DNA of 64,000 nt, from the NCBI GenBank assembly GCA_038373885.1, contig JAWZYV010002522.1, positions 186,001 through 250,000 on the forward strand, given 5' to 3'. The notes beneath the pieces were generated by a model. That model ran no database searches, was not told the origin of the DNA, and saw only the letters and a program-made list of their open reading frames with translations. The DNA is from Cheiracanthium punctorium (Eukaryota > Arthropoda > Arachnida > Araneae > Cheiracanthiidae). The position numbers and the translations under genes were made by a program. Shown here one piece after another: positions 47,806-60,089 of this stretch (its first letter is position 1; every line of letters starts with the position of its first letter).

Positions 47806-48357
47806 ATGTATACATGCTCCTGCAGTATGATCTGTTGTTGAAATTTGCTATTATCTTGATTCCTTCCAAGTCTATTGTAATCTGCTCTTTAATTGCTAAG
47901 TGTGATAAGGCAGTGCTCTGTTTATTAAATTTAATGTCGTTAAGATGTTCATTTTTACGGTCTTTGATTTTTCTTTTAGTTACCCCTATATAGCATCCTT
48001 TAGTATTTGTTTCATTATGAGTAAGTTAATTTTGTAAATTCCAACAATTTCAAACAGGATTAATCTTGTCTTGTTCAGATCTTACATGGTGGAATGTAGT
48101 TTAGTTGGGATTCTTATATTTTTCTTTACTGCGGAATTCGAAATTTTGTTAGCGATGTCCCTGTAAAATGGAGTAGCTGGTAACTATTAATTTTGGTTTT
48201 TGTCAATTATTAATTATGTTAAGTTTTCTTTTTTGCTCATTAAAAAGGTTTTTATAAAATGTCATGTGGATAATTTGCTTCATGACACTGATTTCGAATA
48301 AATTGGATTTCTTTATTTAATAAATCTGTATTAGAACATACAACAGTGCATGATCGA
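47806..48357 (-). pseudogene. Penelope-like element: GIY-YIG endonuclease region, copy 1
   Basis: On the - strand the frame GCYIGVTKRKIKDRKNEHLN followed by FNKQSTALSHLAIKE matches the GIY-YIG nuclease (YIGxTxRxxxxRxxEH) at the C terminus of Penelope retroelements. The 552-bp block is repeated in direct orientation at 49757-50308 with no indels. It sits directly downstream (on the - strand) of the RT at 48491-49090 and completes the usual RT-then-endonuclease order. Confidence 0.78.
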
Positions 48358-48490
48358 ATAGCAGCGATTTTATAGTCGAAGGGAGTATTGGATTTAAAGT
48401 TAACTATTGCAGTATTGCTAGTAGGTTTTCTGTTGATGGTGGTTTGTAGTTGGTTATCTTTATTTTTAATAATTTTAACATTGAGATAAT

Positions 48491-49090
48491 TTAAGATGTT
48501 ATTTTCTCTTTCATATTAGAGTCCAATTCATTCAATTTTTCTAAAAGGTTATTTTCCATGAGAATAGCACAGATGTCATCTACATGTTGCAGCCAAATTT
48601 TTATAGTGTTGTTATGCTTTGTTTTGATTTTATCTTCGAGAAGTCGCATTTTCCAATCTGTCACGATTCTTGAAATGGGGAACCCCATGATTTTGATGAA
48701 AAGATTTATTATTATATTGAAAGTAGGACTTATTTAAGATTAAGTTCATTGCACTTGCTAAGGCTTTGGTAATGTTGTCTTTTTTAAAAGTTAAAGATAT
48801 TTGTTTAAAGAAATGACTCAAATCATCAATAATGTCACAGGAGGGTACAGATTGATAACGTCAAAACTAACCATCGTTTCATTTTCATTAATTTTATAAT
48901 CTTTGAGATTTTTCAGGAAATCTTCTGTTGAGTTTAAGACTCTATTGGAGGGAGGGATAATTTCTTGCAAGATGTTTTTCATGTATTTCTGTAATGAATA
49001 AGTTGGGCCTTCACATTTGCTAACTACAGGGCAGTGGGAGGGTAGGGTTTTATGGTCTTTGGCAAAGATGTGAGGAGCTATTGTAGTTTG
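48491..49090 (-). pseudogene. Penelope-like reverse transcriptase remnant
   Basis: Read on the - strand from 49090: APHIFAKDHKTLPSHCPVVS, the PTYSLQKYM block and MVSFDVINLYP (RT motif with the first catalytic Asp). Then come KKDNITKALASAMNLILN and, after a frameshift near 48690, MGFPISRIVTDWKMRLLEDK and WLQHVDDICAIL. The last carries the second catalytic pair, with His for Tyr in YVDD. At least two frameshifts make it inactive. Penelope elements reverse-transcribe at target sites and are common in arthropods. Confidence 0.8.
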
Positions 49091-49095
49091 GATGC

Positions 49096-49475
49096 TATAT
49101 AGGGGTAACTAAAAGAAAAATCAAAGACCATAAAAATAAACAATAATTACATTAAATTTAATAAACAGAGCACCGCCTTATCATGCTTAGCAATAAAAGA
49201 ACCGATTACAATAAACTTTGAAGGCATCAAGAAAATAGCAAATTTCAACAATTGCTTATATCCAAGAAACATTAGAAATATCAGCTACAGAGAGCATCAT
49301 CAATGACATGATGCACGCGATGACGGCATACCGCGCAAGATTGGACTGGAGGAAAGATAACAACGCCATTGCTGAAAAGCGAAGGATGAGACTGGAGATG
49401 CCGTTGAAATATATTTTCTTCAAGAGGAATCAATATTTATCAACATTGTAACTATGGAAATCCTCCATATTTCAT
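49096..49475 (+). pseudogene. Penelope endonuclease region, inverted copy
   Basis: The + strand here (GGGGTAACTAAAAGAAAAAT onward) corresponds to the complement of 47600-47990, with about 10% differences and in opposite orientation. It abuts the 5' end of the RT remnant at 49090. Inverted and partial tandem copies are typical of Penelope insertions. Confidence 0.72.
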
Positions 49476-49756
49476 TTTAATCTTTTAATGGCACTGTAAA
49501 ATCGCTGCAAAACTTATTTGTGTACCTTAGAAACAGAATGATGTTTTGTGGTGCTATTCAAGTTATATTAATTACTGGAGCTAAAGTATATTAAAATCAG
49601 AACACCTGTCTCATTTTACCATGTTATACGAGCCTCTTTTAATGTGTTATAGGAACCTGATAGTTATTTTTTCGCCATGTTCTGCAAATCCATGTTATAG
49701 GGGTCTACTGTATATAATTTTTTTTACACCGAAACTTTATTGTAAAAGAAAAAATT

Positions 49757-50308
49757 ATGTATACATGCTCCTGCAGTATGATCTGTTGTTGAAATTTGCT
49801 ATTATCTTGATTCCTTCCAAGTCTATTGTAATCTGCTCTTTAATTGCTAAGTGTGATAAGGCAGTGCTCTGTTTATTAAATTTAATGTCGTTAAGATGTT
49901 CATTTTTACGGTCTTTGATTTTTCTTTTAGTTACCCCTATATAGCATCCTTTAGTATTTGTTTCATTATGAGTAAGTTAATTTTGTAAATTCCAACAATT
50001 TCAAACAGGATTAATCTTGTCTTGTTCAGATCTTACATGGTGGAATGTAGTTTAGTTGGGATTCTTATATTTTTCTTTACTGCGGAATTCGAAATTTTGT
50101 TAGCGATGTCCCTGTAAACTGGAGTAGCTGGTAACTATTAATTTTGGTTTTTGTCAATTATTAATTATGTTAAGTTTTCTTTTTTGCTCATTAAAAAGGT
50201 TTTTATAAAATGTCATGTGGATAATTTGCTTCATGACACTGATTTCGAATAAATTGGATTTCTTTATTTAATAAATCTGTATTAGAACATACAACAGTGC
50301 ATGATCGA
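49757..50308 (-). repeat. Penelope endonuclease region, copy 2
   Basis: Nearly identical to 47806-48357 at a constant offset of 1951 bases. One visible substitution is AAAATGG against AAACTGG. Its flanks differ from copy 1 on both sides. Confidence 0.85.
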
Positions 50309-51861
50309 TTGTGTAAATTACAGCATGATCGTTGTAAATAACACTTTGCACCATTTTTAGACATAGTTGTCACTGATATTGAGACATTTGCTGAAGCATT
50401 TAATCAGTTTGAGGAAACCACTGTGCTAGAACTTCATGACCTGTAATTGTCGCACAAACAGCACCACCTCAGCATGTCAGAGAGTGCAGCTTGCAATGCA
50501 TCATGGGCCATGAAGTTTTACCACAGTTTCTTCAAACTAATTGCACTCTATGACAAATGTTTCTATGTCAATAGTGACTATGCTGAAAAATAGTGCAAGC
50601 ATGATGGCATAGTAATTTTTTTTTTTTTTTCGTTAGTTTCCATGGGAAAAAAATGATGAAACCAACTTTCTAAATGTCTCTCATGTATCCAAAGAAAAAA
50701 ATTAATAAATGCAAATTAAATAATAATAAATAGTCTTAACAAAAATATTTCTTTACACAGTTTTTATAGTATGAACATGATACATAAATTAAATGAAATA
50801 TTATAAGATGGATGTTGTTAGTACGAAACAAGAATATGCTATTATGTCTCTCTTGCAACAGTTGCTTGAACATAAAGACATTTCAGAAGTTTTTATTGTG
50901 AAAAAAAAAAATACAGTACAGAACCTGTTATCCTGAATGGCTGGGACCAGATATATTCGGCTGGACATTAACATGACACCCACTAAATTTATTGGTGGCA
51001 TATGTTACTCTACTTTTGATTATAATTAAACATTAACTGTTAATATTCTAGAAAAATAATATAAAAATTGTTAATAAGTTCGAGATAAGTAATAATCATA
51101 TTTAGAGAGGAGGTTGTAAATGTATAACTTCTTGAAAACTTAAAACAAGAAATGGGAAAAAAAAGCTCATTACACGCTTTTCTTTTGGAAAAATAAGAAT
51201 TTAATCTATTGAAAAATGGTTCTGGATAACTGGTTTTTCGGATAAAAGGTTCCAATTGTAAATTGTCAAAATGGACCACCAGAAAATATTTTTTAACAGG
51301 CAGTTGCTAGAATTTGGGGCTGGTGAGTAGGCAAAGCTGGACATTTTTTAATCTTGAAAAAGACAGCAGAATCTTTGATTTATCTGATATATTCTTGTAG
51401 CCATTTTTATTATTATTATTAATCTAATAGCAAAAGAAGCCTTTTTCTTTTTACTTTAGCACATTTACGTTAGTTTCATTTTAATTTATAAAATGTTTGA
51501 ATAGGTAAAATAACATGCATGAATGTTATTTAGCTTATAGTTACATGAACAAAAACTTTAAAGAATTGAACAATGCAAGATTATCAAAAAGTATTTACAC
51601 TGGTCATAGTTGGACCAGTAACCAATAGTAAAAAGAAATTCAAAATATATTGTTTCCAGAAATATCAGCTTATGATAGTACTTATTTGAAAGTGTTGGTT
51701 CACCTAATTTTTATTGTATATCTTCTAAGGTACATGTTAGAGGTATAGTATAAGAGGACTTTATTTTGCTTTGGGCCATGATCCAAAATAAAATTGAGTG
51801 GAGTAAGTGAGTCATATAATCCACTTACTCCACCACTAGATCAAGATCTCAGGACCTCCAG
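50309..51861. other. Repeat-rich DNA with a possible MITE
   Basis: CAGAACCTGTTATCCTGAA near 50916 and TTCGGATAAAAGGTTCC near 51238 are imperfect inverted partners, resembling small pogo-like MITEs of about 340 bp. The rest is unassigned. Confidence 0.4.
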
Positions 51862-52783
51862 ACCTTACTTATATTCTTATTCTCAAAATGTATACGATAG
51901 AGTAGTGTTAGTGCATACAGAAACGTATGCATACTTGCTAGCTTGGGTTGATGGCCAATTCTCAGGTACCACTTGCTACATTTGCATAAAAATACTAATT
52001 TTATTTAAATTCCCACAGCTGATTTTTACGTATGTTCTACAGACTATTGTTTCAAATTTTGAATCAATACTGCCAGACACTTTCTGCGAGCGGTAATTGT
52101 CTGCAGACGTTTTAAAAATCGGAAGAATAAAATTTCATGTGGACACCACATGACTTCCTTGAACGTCTGTTAAATCATAAATATTTTCAGTGCAGTCTAT
52201 AAGCATTTTTGCTTGAAAGGGATAAAATACTACAATACTAAGGTTTAGCAATTGCTAGCCAAATAGTTGAGATATCGGCAAGCTGGGTTCAATCTGAAAT
52301 ATTCGTTTTTGGTGCCTAATTGGGCAATATTTTGCAAAAAGCTGATAAGATTGAGATAGTTAGTGAGGTTTTGGTCATAGCCAAAATATACATCACAGAC
52401 TTTTAATGAATTGAAGGTATGCATAGATCTTAATGTATTGAAAGTCTTGGTTGACCATGTAAATAAATTACTCAGTCGATTGCAATAAAAAAAAAATGCA
52501 CAACTGTATGTTACACTGGTTCTAAATACAAAGTCTCAAAATTCCACAGTAAACACTTGAGTTATACGAAATGTGTAATTATTTTTTACGTCAAATTTGG
52601 CGATATTTTGGCAAAGCTCGCCAAGGTCAATAACAAATGGCGAGATTTTGGGCATGGATCAAACAATGACTGACTACAGATGTAATATTTTGTAAATATC
52701 CATAGACACTAATGTTTTGAAATTCTTTTGGGTGGTCCTATAAATAAACTCCCCAGTAGATTAGAACCAAAAATCGAGTTGCA
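51862..52783 (+). repeat. Left arm of a large imperfect palindrome
   Basis: From ACCTTACTTATATTC at 51862 to AGATTAGAACCAAAAAT at about 52783, this arm is complemented by 53416-54333 read backward, at about 80-85% identity by eye. Landmarks include CATGTGGACACCACATGACT and CCATTTGTTATTGACC-type motifs. Short open frames in it are not conserved between arms in a coding manner. Confidence 0.85.
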
Positions 52784-53415
52784 CAATTAGATGTTACAAA
52801 AATCTTATACATAAAATTTCAGCAATTTACGGCTAATAGTTTTTGAGATATGCGAGTTATATTCATACATATGTATACCAAAAGTCAGCAAATTTCCCTT
52901 CCGTAAGCAATACTAAATTTATATCCTAAGTATTACAAAAAACACATTTGAATAACTCTGCCATAGTATTTTTCAAAACACTGCAAATACTTTTAATTTA
53001 CTCATTGAAATCGATAGCCCAGCCGCTTTGAATAGACCCAACGAAATACTAAATACCATATGCACACACACAGCATACTAGAGTAGACCGTAAGTATAGT
53101 AGGGAGAGATATACTCTCCAAAAAAATTATGCTTTTCCTTTTGATCTGTGGGTGATAAGCATCTGGTGATAAGTACCACCCACAGAAAGTGACTGGTAGT
53201 ATTGATTCAAAATTGTAACAATATTCTGTACAACATACGAACAAATTAGCTGCGAGACTTGAGTAATATAAAGTGAGTAATATTTTTACATACCTGTAGC
53301 AAACGATACCTGAGAACTGGCCGTCGGCCCAAGCTAGTGAGCATGCATACGTTTACTGAATGTGCTAACACTATTCTGTCGTATATATTTTGTGCATGAA
53401 AAAATAAGTAAGGTA
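52784..53415. repeat. Loop of the palindrome, with a third partial copy
   Basis: The part 53165-53410 is a further copy of the outer 250 bp of the right arm (for example CCACAGAAAGTG(A/C)CT, GGCCGTC(G/A)G(C)CCCAAGCTAGT and CATGCATACGTTTACTG). The segment 52784-53160 is single-copy here. Confidence 0.75.
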
Positions 53416-54333
53416 TTTTTGGTTCCAATCTAGAGGGCAGTTTATTTACAGGACCACCCAAAAGAATTTGAATACATTAATGTCTATGGACATTTTCAAT
53501 ATATTATGTCTGTAGTCAGTCATTACTTGGTCCATACCCAAAATCTCGCCATTGGTCATTGACCTCGGCAAGTTTTACCGAAATATCACCAAATTTGACT
53601 TAAAAAATAATTACACACACACTTTGTATAACTCTAAAACTGTTTACTGTAGACTTTGTATTTAGAACTTGTGTAACATACAATTGTGCATTTTTTTTTA
53701 TGGCAATCGATTGAGTAATTTATTTACAGGATCAACAAAAAGACTTTCAATACATTAAGGTCTGTGGATACCTTCAATTCATTAAAAGTCTGTGATGAAT
53801 CATTATATTTTGGCTATGACCAAAATCTCACTAACTATCTCAATCTTGTCAGGTTTTTGCAAAATATCACCCAATTGGGAGCCAAAAACGAATATTTCAG
53901 ATTGAACCAGCTTGCCAATATCTCAACCATTTGGCTAGCAATTTCTAAACTTCACTATTACTGCAGTATTTTATCCCTTTCAAGCAAAAATGCTTATAAA
54001 AGTGCACCGAAAATAATTATGATTTAACAGACGTTCAAGGAAGTCATGTGGTGTCCACATGAAATTTTATTCTTCCAATCTTTAAAACATCCGGCAATTA
54101 CTGCCCACAGAAAGTGCCTAGCAGTATTGATTCAAAATTTATAACAATATTCTGTATAACATACATAAACATCAGCTGTGAGAATTTAAGTAAAGTTAGT
54201 ATTTTTACGCACATGTAACAAGTGGTACCTGAGAATTGGCCGTCAGCCCAAGCTAGTAAGTATGCATACGTTTACTGTATGTACTAACACTACTCTATCG
54301 TATACCTTTTGAGAATGAGAAAATAAGTAAGGT
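53416..54333 (-). repeat. Right arm of the large imperfect palindrome
   Basis: Complement of 51862-52783, ending AAAATAAGTAAGGT at 54333, after which the match stops abruptly. No transposase or structural protein frame spans either arm. Confidence 0.85.
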
Positions 54334-56296
54334 GTGGGGCCCACTTGCCTCAATCGCAGGGCAACTGGTCCAGTTTTAACAGGGTGTCTATCATCATGCA
54401 AAGGTCACTAAAGTCAAAAAATTGAGGCACTAGGTCACGATTAGAGACTCAGTTACTTTTTTCCATTTTACTCAAATTTGTTTCTAAGTTTTAGCATCAA
54501 GTCCATTGAGGAAAACTATTTTATTTATATATTTTTTTAACTTTATTAAAGCCTAGAGTACATTGAGCGTCCACTGGAATCCATTTCCATTACCTGAAGG
54601 TCTTGAAGGGACTTTTTAATGGTCAATGGGCACATGCAGGTTGTAAATTTTAAAGACACCAGGAAGCGGGGTTACTATAGTTGGCTTGATATCTTACATT
54701 CGTCTCCATCCTACTCTTTGCAAAAATTTGGCTGAAACTTTTGGTGATGGTTCGAAAAAATATTGTAACCACGCCTGGGAGAAAAATTTCAGCGTTCCAC
54801 ATGTCACCTAACAAAGGATAATTCGTTGTCATTTGTCATTCTACGGTTTTCAAGCTGGTGTAGTTCAAAGGATGTGCTGCAGAAGACTTGCACTCGCAAT
54901 ACAGAAAGGGGTTGCGGGAAAAATGCATTGACTTGCTATGGAAACGGATCCCGTAAGCGCACAATGTACGCCAGCCTTAATTCGTATTTTGATTTTGCGA
55001 GTGATTTCCTGTGAGAAAGGAAATTGATTTGTTTATTCTTATATCAATGGTGTATAGGGGAGATCTGCCCAGAGTGCTCTCTGCTCCCTCCTGACATGAG
55101 GAGCTTTCAGGTCATAAAATACCTCATTAGAGGAACAATCTGTTGTACAGAAGAGTAGTCATAACAATAAATTATTTACTACTGCAAATGATGCTTGCAG
55201 TCTTTTATAACTGTTGTTAGTTATTAATAAACACTGCTTGGTTTTTTTTTCATATTTTCAAAATACTTTCATACAAAGTTAAGGCTGCCTGCACGGAAAG
55301 TTCGAGGTACATTTTTGGAGGTAGGGGAAACCCCCTCCCATTGATGTACTAAAAAGAATCGGAAAAAATTTGCTTCATTGGCAGGCTGTCAATCAGTCCT
55401 TAAATGTATTTCACACAGAGGGAAAGTCAGGAATTATACTTGAAAATATCGAATTTCTGGTCAACATCGAGAAGTCTCTTTCCCCAAAGAAAAACATACC
55501 CAAATTGATGATAGCTTAGCTCTGCCGTAGAACAATTTTAGATGGAGAAAAGGTTGGGAACTGTCGATACAAACATTTGTGTCAGTTTTGTGGCTGCTCC
55601 ATCAAGGCCTGATTTCCGGGAGGGCATTCGGGGCAAACGCCTGGGCCCCAAAATTATTCTTTAATTTTAAAATTTGTAAATTTTGAAAGTTTTCGAAAGG
55701 GGCCCCCAACTCAACAAATCGACTCCTGCACTCCATAAAAATGAAATTGACGATTGCGAGAATGCAAGTCTGCCGTCACCTGCACGCGCCCCTGGGATGT
55801 TCATTTTCACTGTAGTACACGCTCTCGGCAAAAGCCCAATCGACTGTGCGAAAATGCGTGATGACGGGGCCATTGAGATTATTTTTAAATCATCAATTGG
55901 GGAATTCAAAATTTGAACAAGAGATTCAACTTCTTTCCAATCCCTGAAGTGTCGGGAGTTTTTTCATAATTATGTAATTACAAACTATTGCACAATAATA
56001 ATTATTAAGACATTTTACCTCTTTAGAAAATCGTGCATGATGGGAAATACTATCGTCCCTTCCTTTTTTTTCTATGCCGTACACTTGCAATTTTTCTTTT
56101 CTTTTTTTCTCTGACACGTCTTAGCTGAACTGGCGTTTCTATTACAGATTACTTCTAAATATTATGCAAGGGCTGCAACTAGAGATCATGTCGCCCGGGA
56201 CAAACCTTATTTTTAATGCTTCCTTCTTTCCATTTTGTCGTAACAGCACTATGCCTGGGGCATGTGCCCCATTTTTCCTCTTTCGGTTGCAGGCTA

Positions 56297-56298
<2 letters not shown>
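54334..56298. other. Unassigned intergenic DNA
   Basis: GGGCATTCGGGGCAAACGCC at about 55622 looks like part of a transposon terminus, but no partner was found. No gene recognised. Confidence 0.4.

Positions 56299-56334
<36 letters not shown>
56299..56334 (+). repeat. (AT)n microsatellite
   Basis: 18 uninterrupted AT units. Confidence 0.97.
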
Positions 56335-56337
<3 letters not shown>

Positions 56338-56489
56338 ATCTATATACTGAGAAAAATTGCAAATGTCACTTAATGCGATAAAAATTTGTATCGAAAATAA
56401 AATTTTTTCGGTCTAAATCGATAAGTTCCCAAACAACATGCTAAACATTTTGGGGAGGATCGCATTATCAGTCGCTGCTTTAATCAATC

Positions 56490-56965
56490 ATGGCCTCCAA
56501 GATCTCCCGATCTTACGCCCTGTGACTTTGGCTGTGGGGATTCTTGAAGTCAAAAGTGTACCGCAACGAACCGGCATCACTAGCAGCACTGAAAGATGCC
56601 ATTCGCCAAAATGTGTCTGCCGTAACGCAAGAAATGCTACTAAATGCTGTGAACGGTGTGGTGACTCGTCTCACAACTGTGCTTCTGAATGATGGCAGCA
56701 CATTGAAAATTGACTGTACGAACAATTAACTGTAATTAGGCAGACTTCTAAGTTTTCAACATTTTTTCATTTGTAAATCATCTTTTGGTGAAATAAAACA
56801 CTATAGCACCATCTGTTGTTCGCCAACAGAACTATTTTCGTTTCGTTGCCACACACAACCCGGTTTCTTTTCCATCCGTTTGGTGCAAACCGTATCTTTG
56901 TATCTTGATTCGTTTTCGAATTATTAATTTTTAAAGTTTGTCCTGACTTTTGGGTCACCCGGTAT
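56490..56965 (+). pseudogene. Mariner-type (IS630/Tc1 superfamily) transposase 3' end
   Basis: SRSPDLTP-like residues and CDF at about 56500-56530 are followed, one frameshift later, by LKSKVYRNEPASLAALKDAI and RQNVSAVTQEMLLNAVNGVV. These correspond to the C-terminal part of arthropod mariner-like transposases that follows PDLTPxDFFLWG. The frame ends at 56729. A terminus-like GACTTTTGGGTCACCCGGTA lies at 56945-56964. The upstream catalytic part and left end are not present. Confidence 0.68.
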
Positions 56966-57369
56966 TTGAAATTTATTGGTTTATTTGATTTAATAAACCA
57001 GATAAGAATTTACCTACTATCTAATGAAACTACTCAGATAAAAATTGATTAAAAATTGAAATTTATAATTAAATATCATTTTAAGCTCTAAATTCCCTCA
57101 AAAGTAGACTCTGTACTTCACAGCTATTTGTGTTACCATTTTGGGTTTACTAAGGACGACATTTTTTTTTTTTTGTCCCTCTCTTGTGCACATACTGTCA
57201 GTAAGCACTACTTTAAAAACAACTTATATGAGACCGTTATATACAGATACTCAGTGCCGGATTAGCAATATAGCAGAAGTAACAAATGCTACGGGCCCCG
57301 TGCTCGTAGTTTGAAAGTTTTTGTCCTGCCATCTAGTAAAAATCTCTTAAAATATACTCTGGTAAAAAT

Positions 57370-57545
57370 GGTTCTCGCAAGCTTTTTATGCGAGACGGAA
57401 AATTCTCGCGAGACAAGACTATGTCTCGTCTCGCAAAGTATTTCCTATCTCGTCACACAAAAAAAAAATTGCATGTCTCGTCTCGCGAGACGAGACGAGA
57501 ACGCGAGACATTGCGAGATTTCTCGCGTATCGCGTCCATCCCCAT
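57370..57545. repeat. CTCG/CGAG-rich self-complementary block
   Basis: Repeated CTCGCGAGAC and GAGACGAGA motifs in both orientations, including a perfect 22-bp palindrome at 57475-57496. The ending CGCGTATCGCGTCCATCCCC resembles a hAT-type terminus on the - strand. Much more GC-rich than its surroundings. Confidence 0.6.
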
Positions 57546-58745
57546 TACTTTTAACTATAAAACATATTTTTAAGATAGTGTTCATGTCATTTCTGGTTTG
57601 AATTTAGAAAAATAGCAGGTATAATCTTCTTTCTCCGTTCCGGTACACTGAAGGCGAGCCCACACAGACCAACAATGATTCCAAATTTCTTCTCCTTCAT
57701 ATTCGGAGAACAGTTACAGAAGACACATTCAGCGTCTTTGTTTTCCGGTTCTTTAGTTGATGGAATGAAATCCATAATAATATTACTTAGTATTCCATAA
57801 TACTCGAAACGCCGTCTAGGAAAATGAACCTTTAACTGATGGGTCAAACACCAAATGACCAAATTCAGCCATTTTGATCAGCTGGTTAATTTTAAGAGTG
57901 AAATAAAAGCAGAACTACTGCAATACAGAATCCTGTACAGAATCCAACGGTGCTGCCAATTTTCTTATCAGCGCTCTGGGCTGAACCAAAGATTTTCCCA
58001 ATTGAATTGCGGGAAGATTAAAGTGCTTTTTTTCTGAATGAGCGATCCGGCCACAATACGGTTTTTTTTGTTTGGTTTTTTTTTTTTTTTTTTTAGATTT
58101 TTTTTAAATTTACCGTAGGAATTCCATAATTCTAATCTGAATTTAGGAAAATTAGTAGAATAACTTATTTTAAAGTATGTGCTGATAATTTCAAGTGCAG
58201 CCCGGCTGTACTTGCTGTATCCTACGAGCCGCCACTGTCTCAGCCATGAAAGAGTTTTACCAGCGAAGAACGTCCCAAAACTCGGTGAATTATTGCTCTT
58301 AGGCATTTTTCAGTTCTTGGCCTAAAAAAGTAACTCATACCTTTTTGAAGACAGAGTTTGCTTAGTCTGAGGGATGTTAGGGATCGGTAGAAGTTCCAGA
58401 GAGATATCTACAGATCTATCAATATGGGCGGTTAAAAAAATAAAATTATTCTAAATCGCCAGGGGCGATTTTTTGATGAAATGTCAACTACATTCGACTT
58501 CCGGAAAAATTCGACAAATTTATTAAATTGATTCTTGTTCTATAAGTAGTTTCATATTTAAAAATGCTAGATTTAACTGGTACATATCGTCGCTTCAATA
58601 TTTTTCAGCACATACTACTTTTTAAAAGAAACAGGTATAGGTAAAACCTGATTGATTCAAAAAATAAATTTTTAGAGTGAGGAAGGCCTGCCTCCACTCG
58701 TATCAGAATGAATAAACAAAAAGAGAAATTCCAGAATAAATTTAA
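57546..58745. other. Unassigned DNA with a possible transposase scrap
   Basis: A 91-codon - strand frame (57587-57862) contains FPRRRFEYYGILSNIIMDF and ECVFCNCSP; it may be a transposon protein fragment, but I cannot name it. A T run lies at 58078-58095. Confidence 0.3.
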
Positions 58746-59244
58746 GTTTCTTAAACTAGTGATTATTGGATCTGAAGATATCATCAGAATGTTGAAAATG
58801 CCCGTATTCGTCGCAGTACGAGAGTGCTTCCCGGTGTTGTGAGTCTTATAGTACTTGTAGTCCTTGTTCCGTGCTTCTTGTGCCTCTTCTGAAAGTGCTC
58901 CTATAGGCAAAACTGCACCCTCTATTATTTGAGAGCCATGAAATAAGATTTTATGGACAGTGGCTGGCAGATTGTACCATGGATACATAATCAACTTTGC
59001 CGTTTCCTCCGAAAATGCTTGAAATTTTTCTGGGTCAATGGGATAGTGGCAGCAAATGACTTCCAGTGTTGTTGCTAGTCTTGATATCACTTCCTTGTTG
59101 ATTCCAGAAATTTCAGCTGTAATATCGGGATTTTCAAAGAATCGGCGAGCTGTGTTACCATCATTTACTGTACCTGTTCCTTGTTCAAGGGCGCCGGCAG
59201 GATCATTTCCAGGGGGGTGCACCCAAGATACATATATACATATA

Positions 59245-59780
59245 CAGGGTGTAACCGAATTCATAGGCCAAGCTTTAAGAATAAAACGCATATAAAGAAG
59301 TATTTTTTATATAGCAGATTAGCAATGTGGGGTTAGAAATAAAAAGTGTAGATGGAAATATAGCAAATGCAAAAGCTCTACTGTAAATGCTCAAATGTGC
59401 TGGTAGCGTCTAGCAAGTAATTGGCCTACCCTTTCGAAGATGCCAGGTGTTCCACGAACGGTTGCAGCGGTTACTAAAGTTTTGCAATGAGGCCCTCATC
59501 TGTGTCAACTGGAGTCTCGTAAACGAGTGCCTTGAAGTGTCCCCAAAAGCAAAATTCGATACTTGATTAATCTAATGAACGTGCTGGCCAAGCGACTAGT
59601 TCAACTTGTCCAATCGTTCGGGGGCCAAAGACGACAATGGAGTAATTACGCACATTATTTGCAAAATAGGCTGGAGCCCTGTCGTGCTGAAACTATCTAC
59701 AATTTTCATTTCCGACCAAACGTTGCAATGCAGAAAAATGCTTCTTTGTATGTATTTTAACTACCTTCAGGAACACCCTG
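59245..59780 (-). mobile_element. Mariner-like element with transposase fragment
   Basis: CAGGGTGTAACCGAATTC at the left and ...CAGGAACACCCTG at the right are inverted ends flanked by TA (59243-59244 and 59781-59782). On the - strand near 59590-59400 the frame holds WGHFKALVYETPVDTDEGLI and later VRGTPGIFERV-like residues. That is the C-terminal part of a DD34D-type transposase. Stops interrupt it. Confidence 0.75.
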
Positions 59781-60089
59781 TATAAATACATATAAAAAAT
59801 TAGACTATTTGGCGTTTGAAGGAAGAATAACCTTGACTGGAAAACGTAGCATCAATATGTGCAATAAACATCGTCAAAGTTATTTGGTCGCAGCTGAAAA
59901 GTACAAAATATTAAACTATTAATTTGGCCTAATTAATAATACCTCAATTTAAGTATACTTATAATTAATTATTTAAATTATATGCAATTTTGATAACATT
60001 GTTTTATATTTAAATAGACGAATTTTCCGAGAAAAACTGAAGCGAAATGTATTTTCTCTAGTATTGATGCATATAGCAATTTTTGGCTT

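Larger units (their letters stand above)
47419..49710. mobile_element. Possible pogo-like element with CAGTAGA ends
   Basis: The left end CAGTAGATCCCCTATAACAC pairs with the right end, whose reverse complement reads CAGTAGACCCCTATAACATG. TA follows the right end; the left flank is TG, which could be a mutated TA. Penelope-like fragments occupy most of the interior. No pogo transposase is visible. Confidence 0.5.

Noticed and set aside
57587..57862. 91-codon - strand frame with CVFCNC
   Set aside because: May be a transposon zinc-binding scrap, but the match is too weak to name a family.
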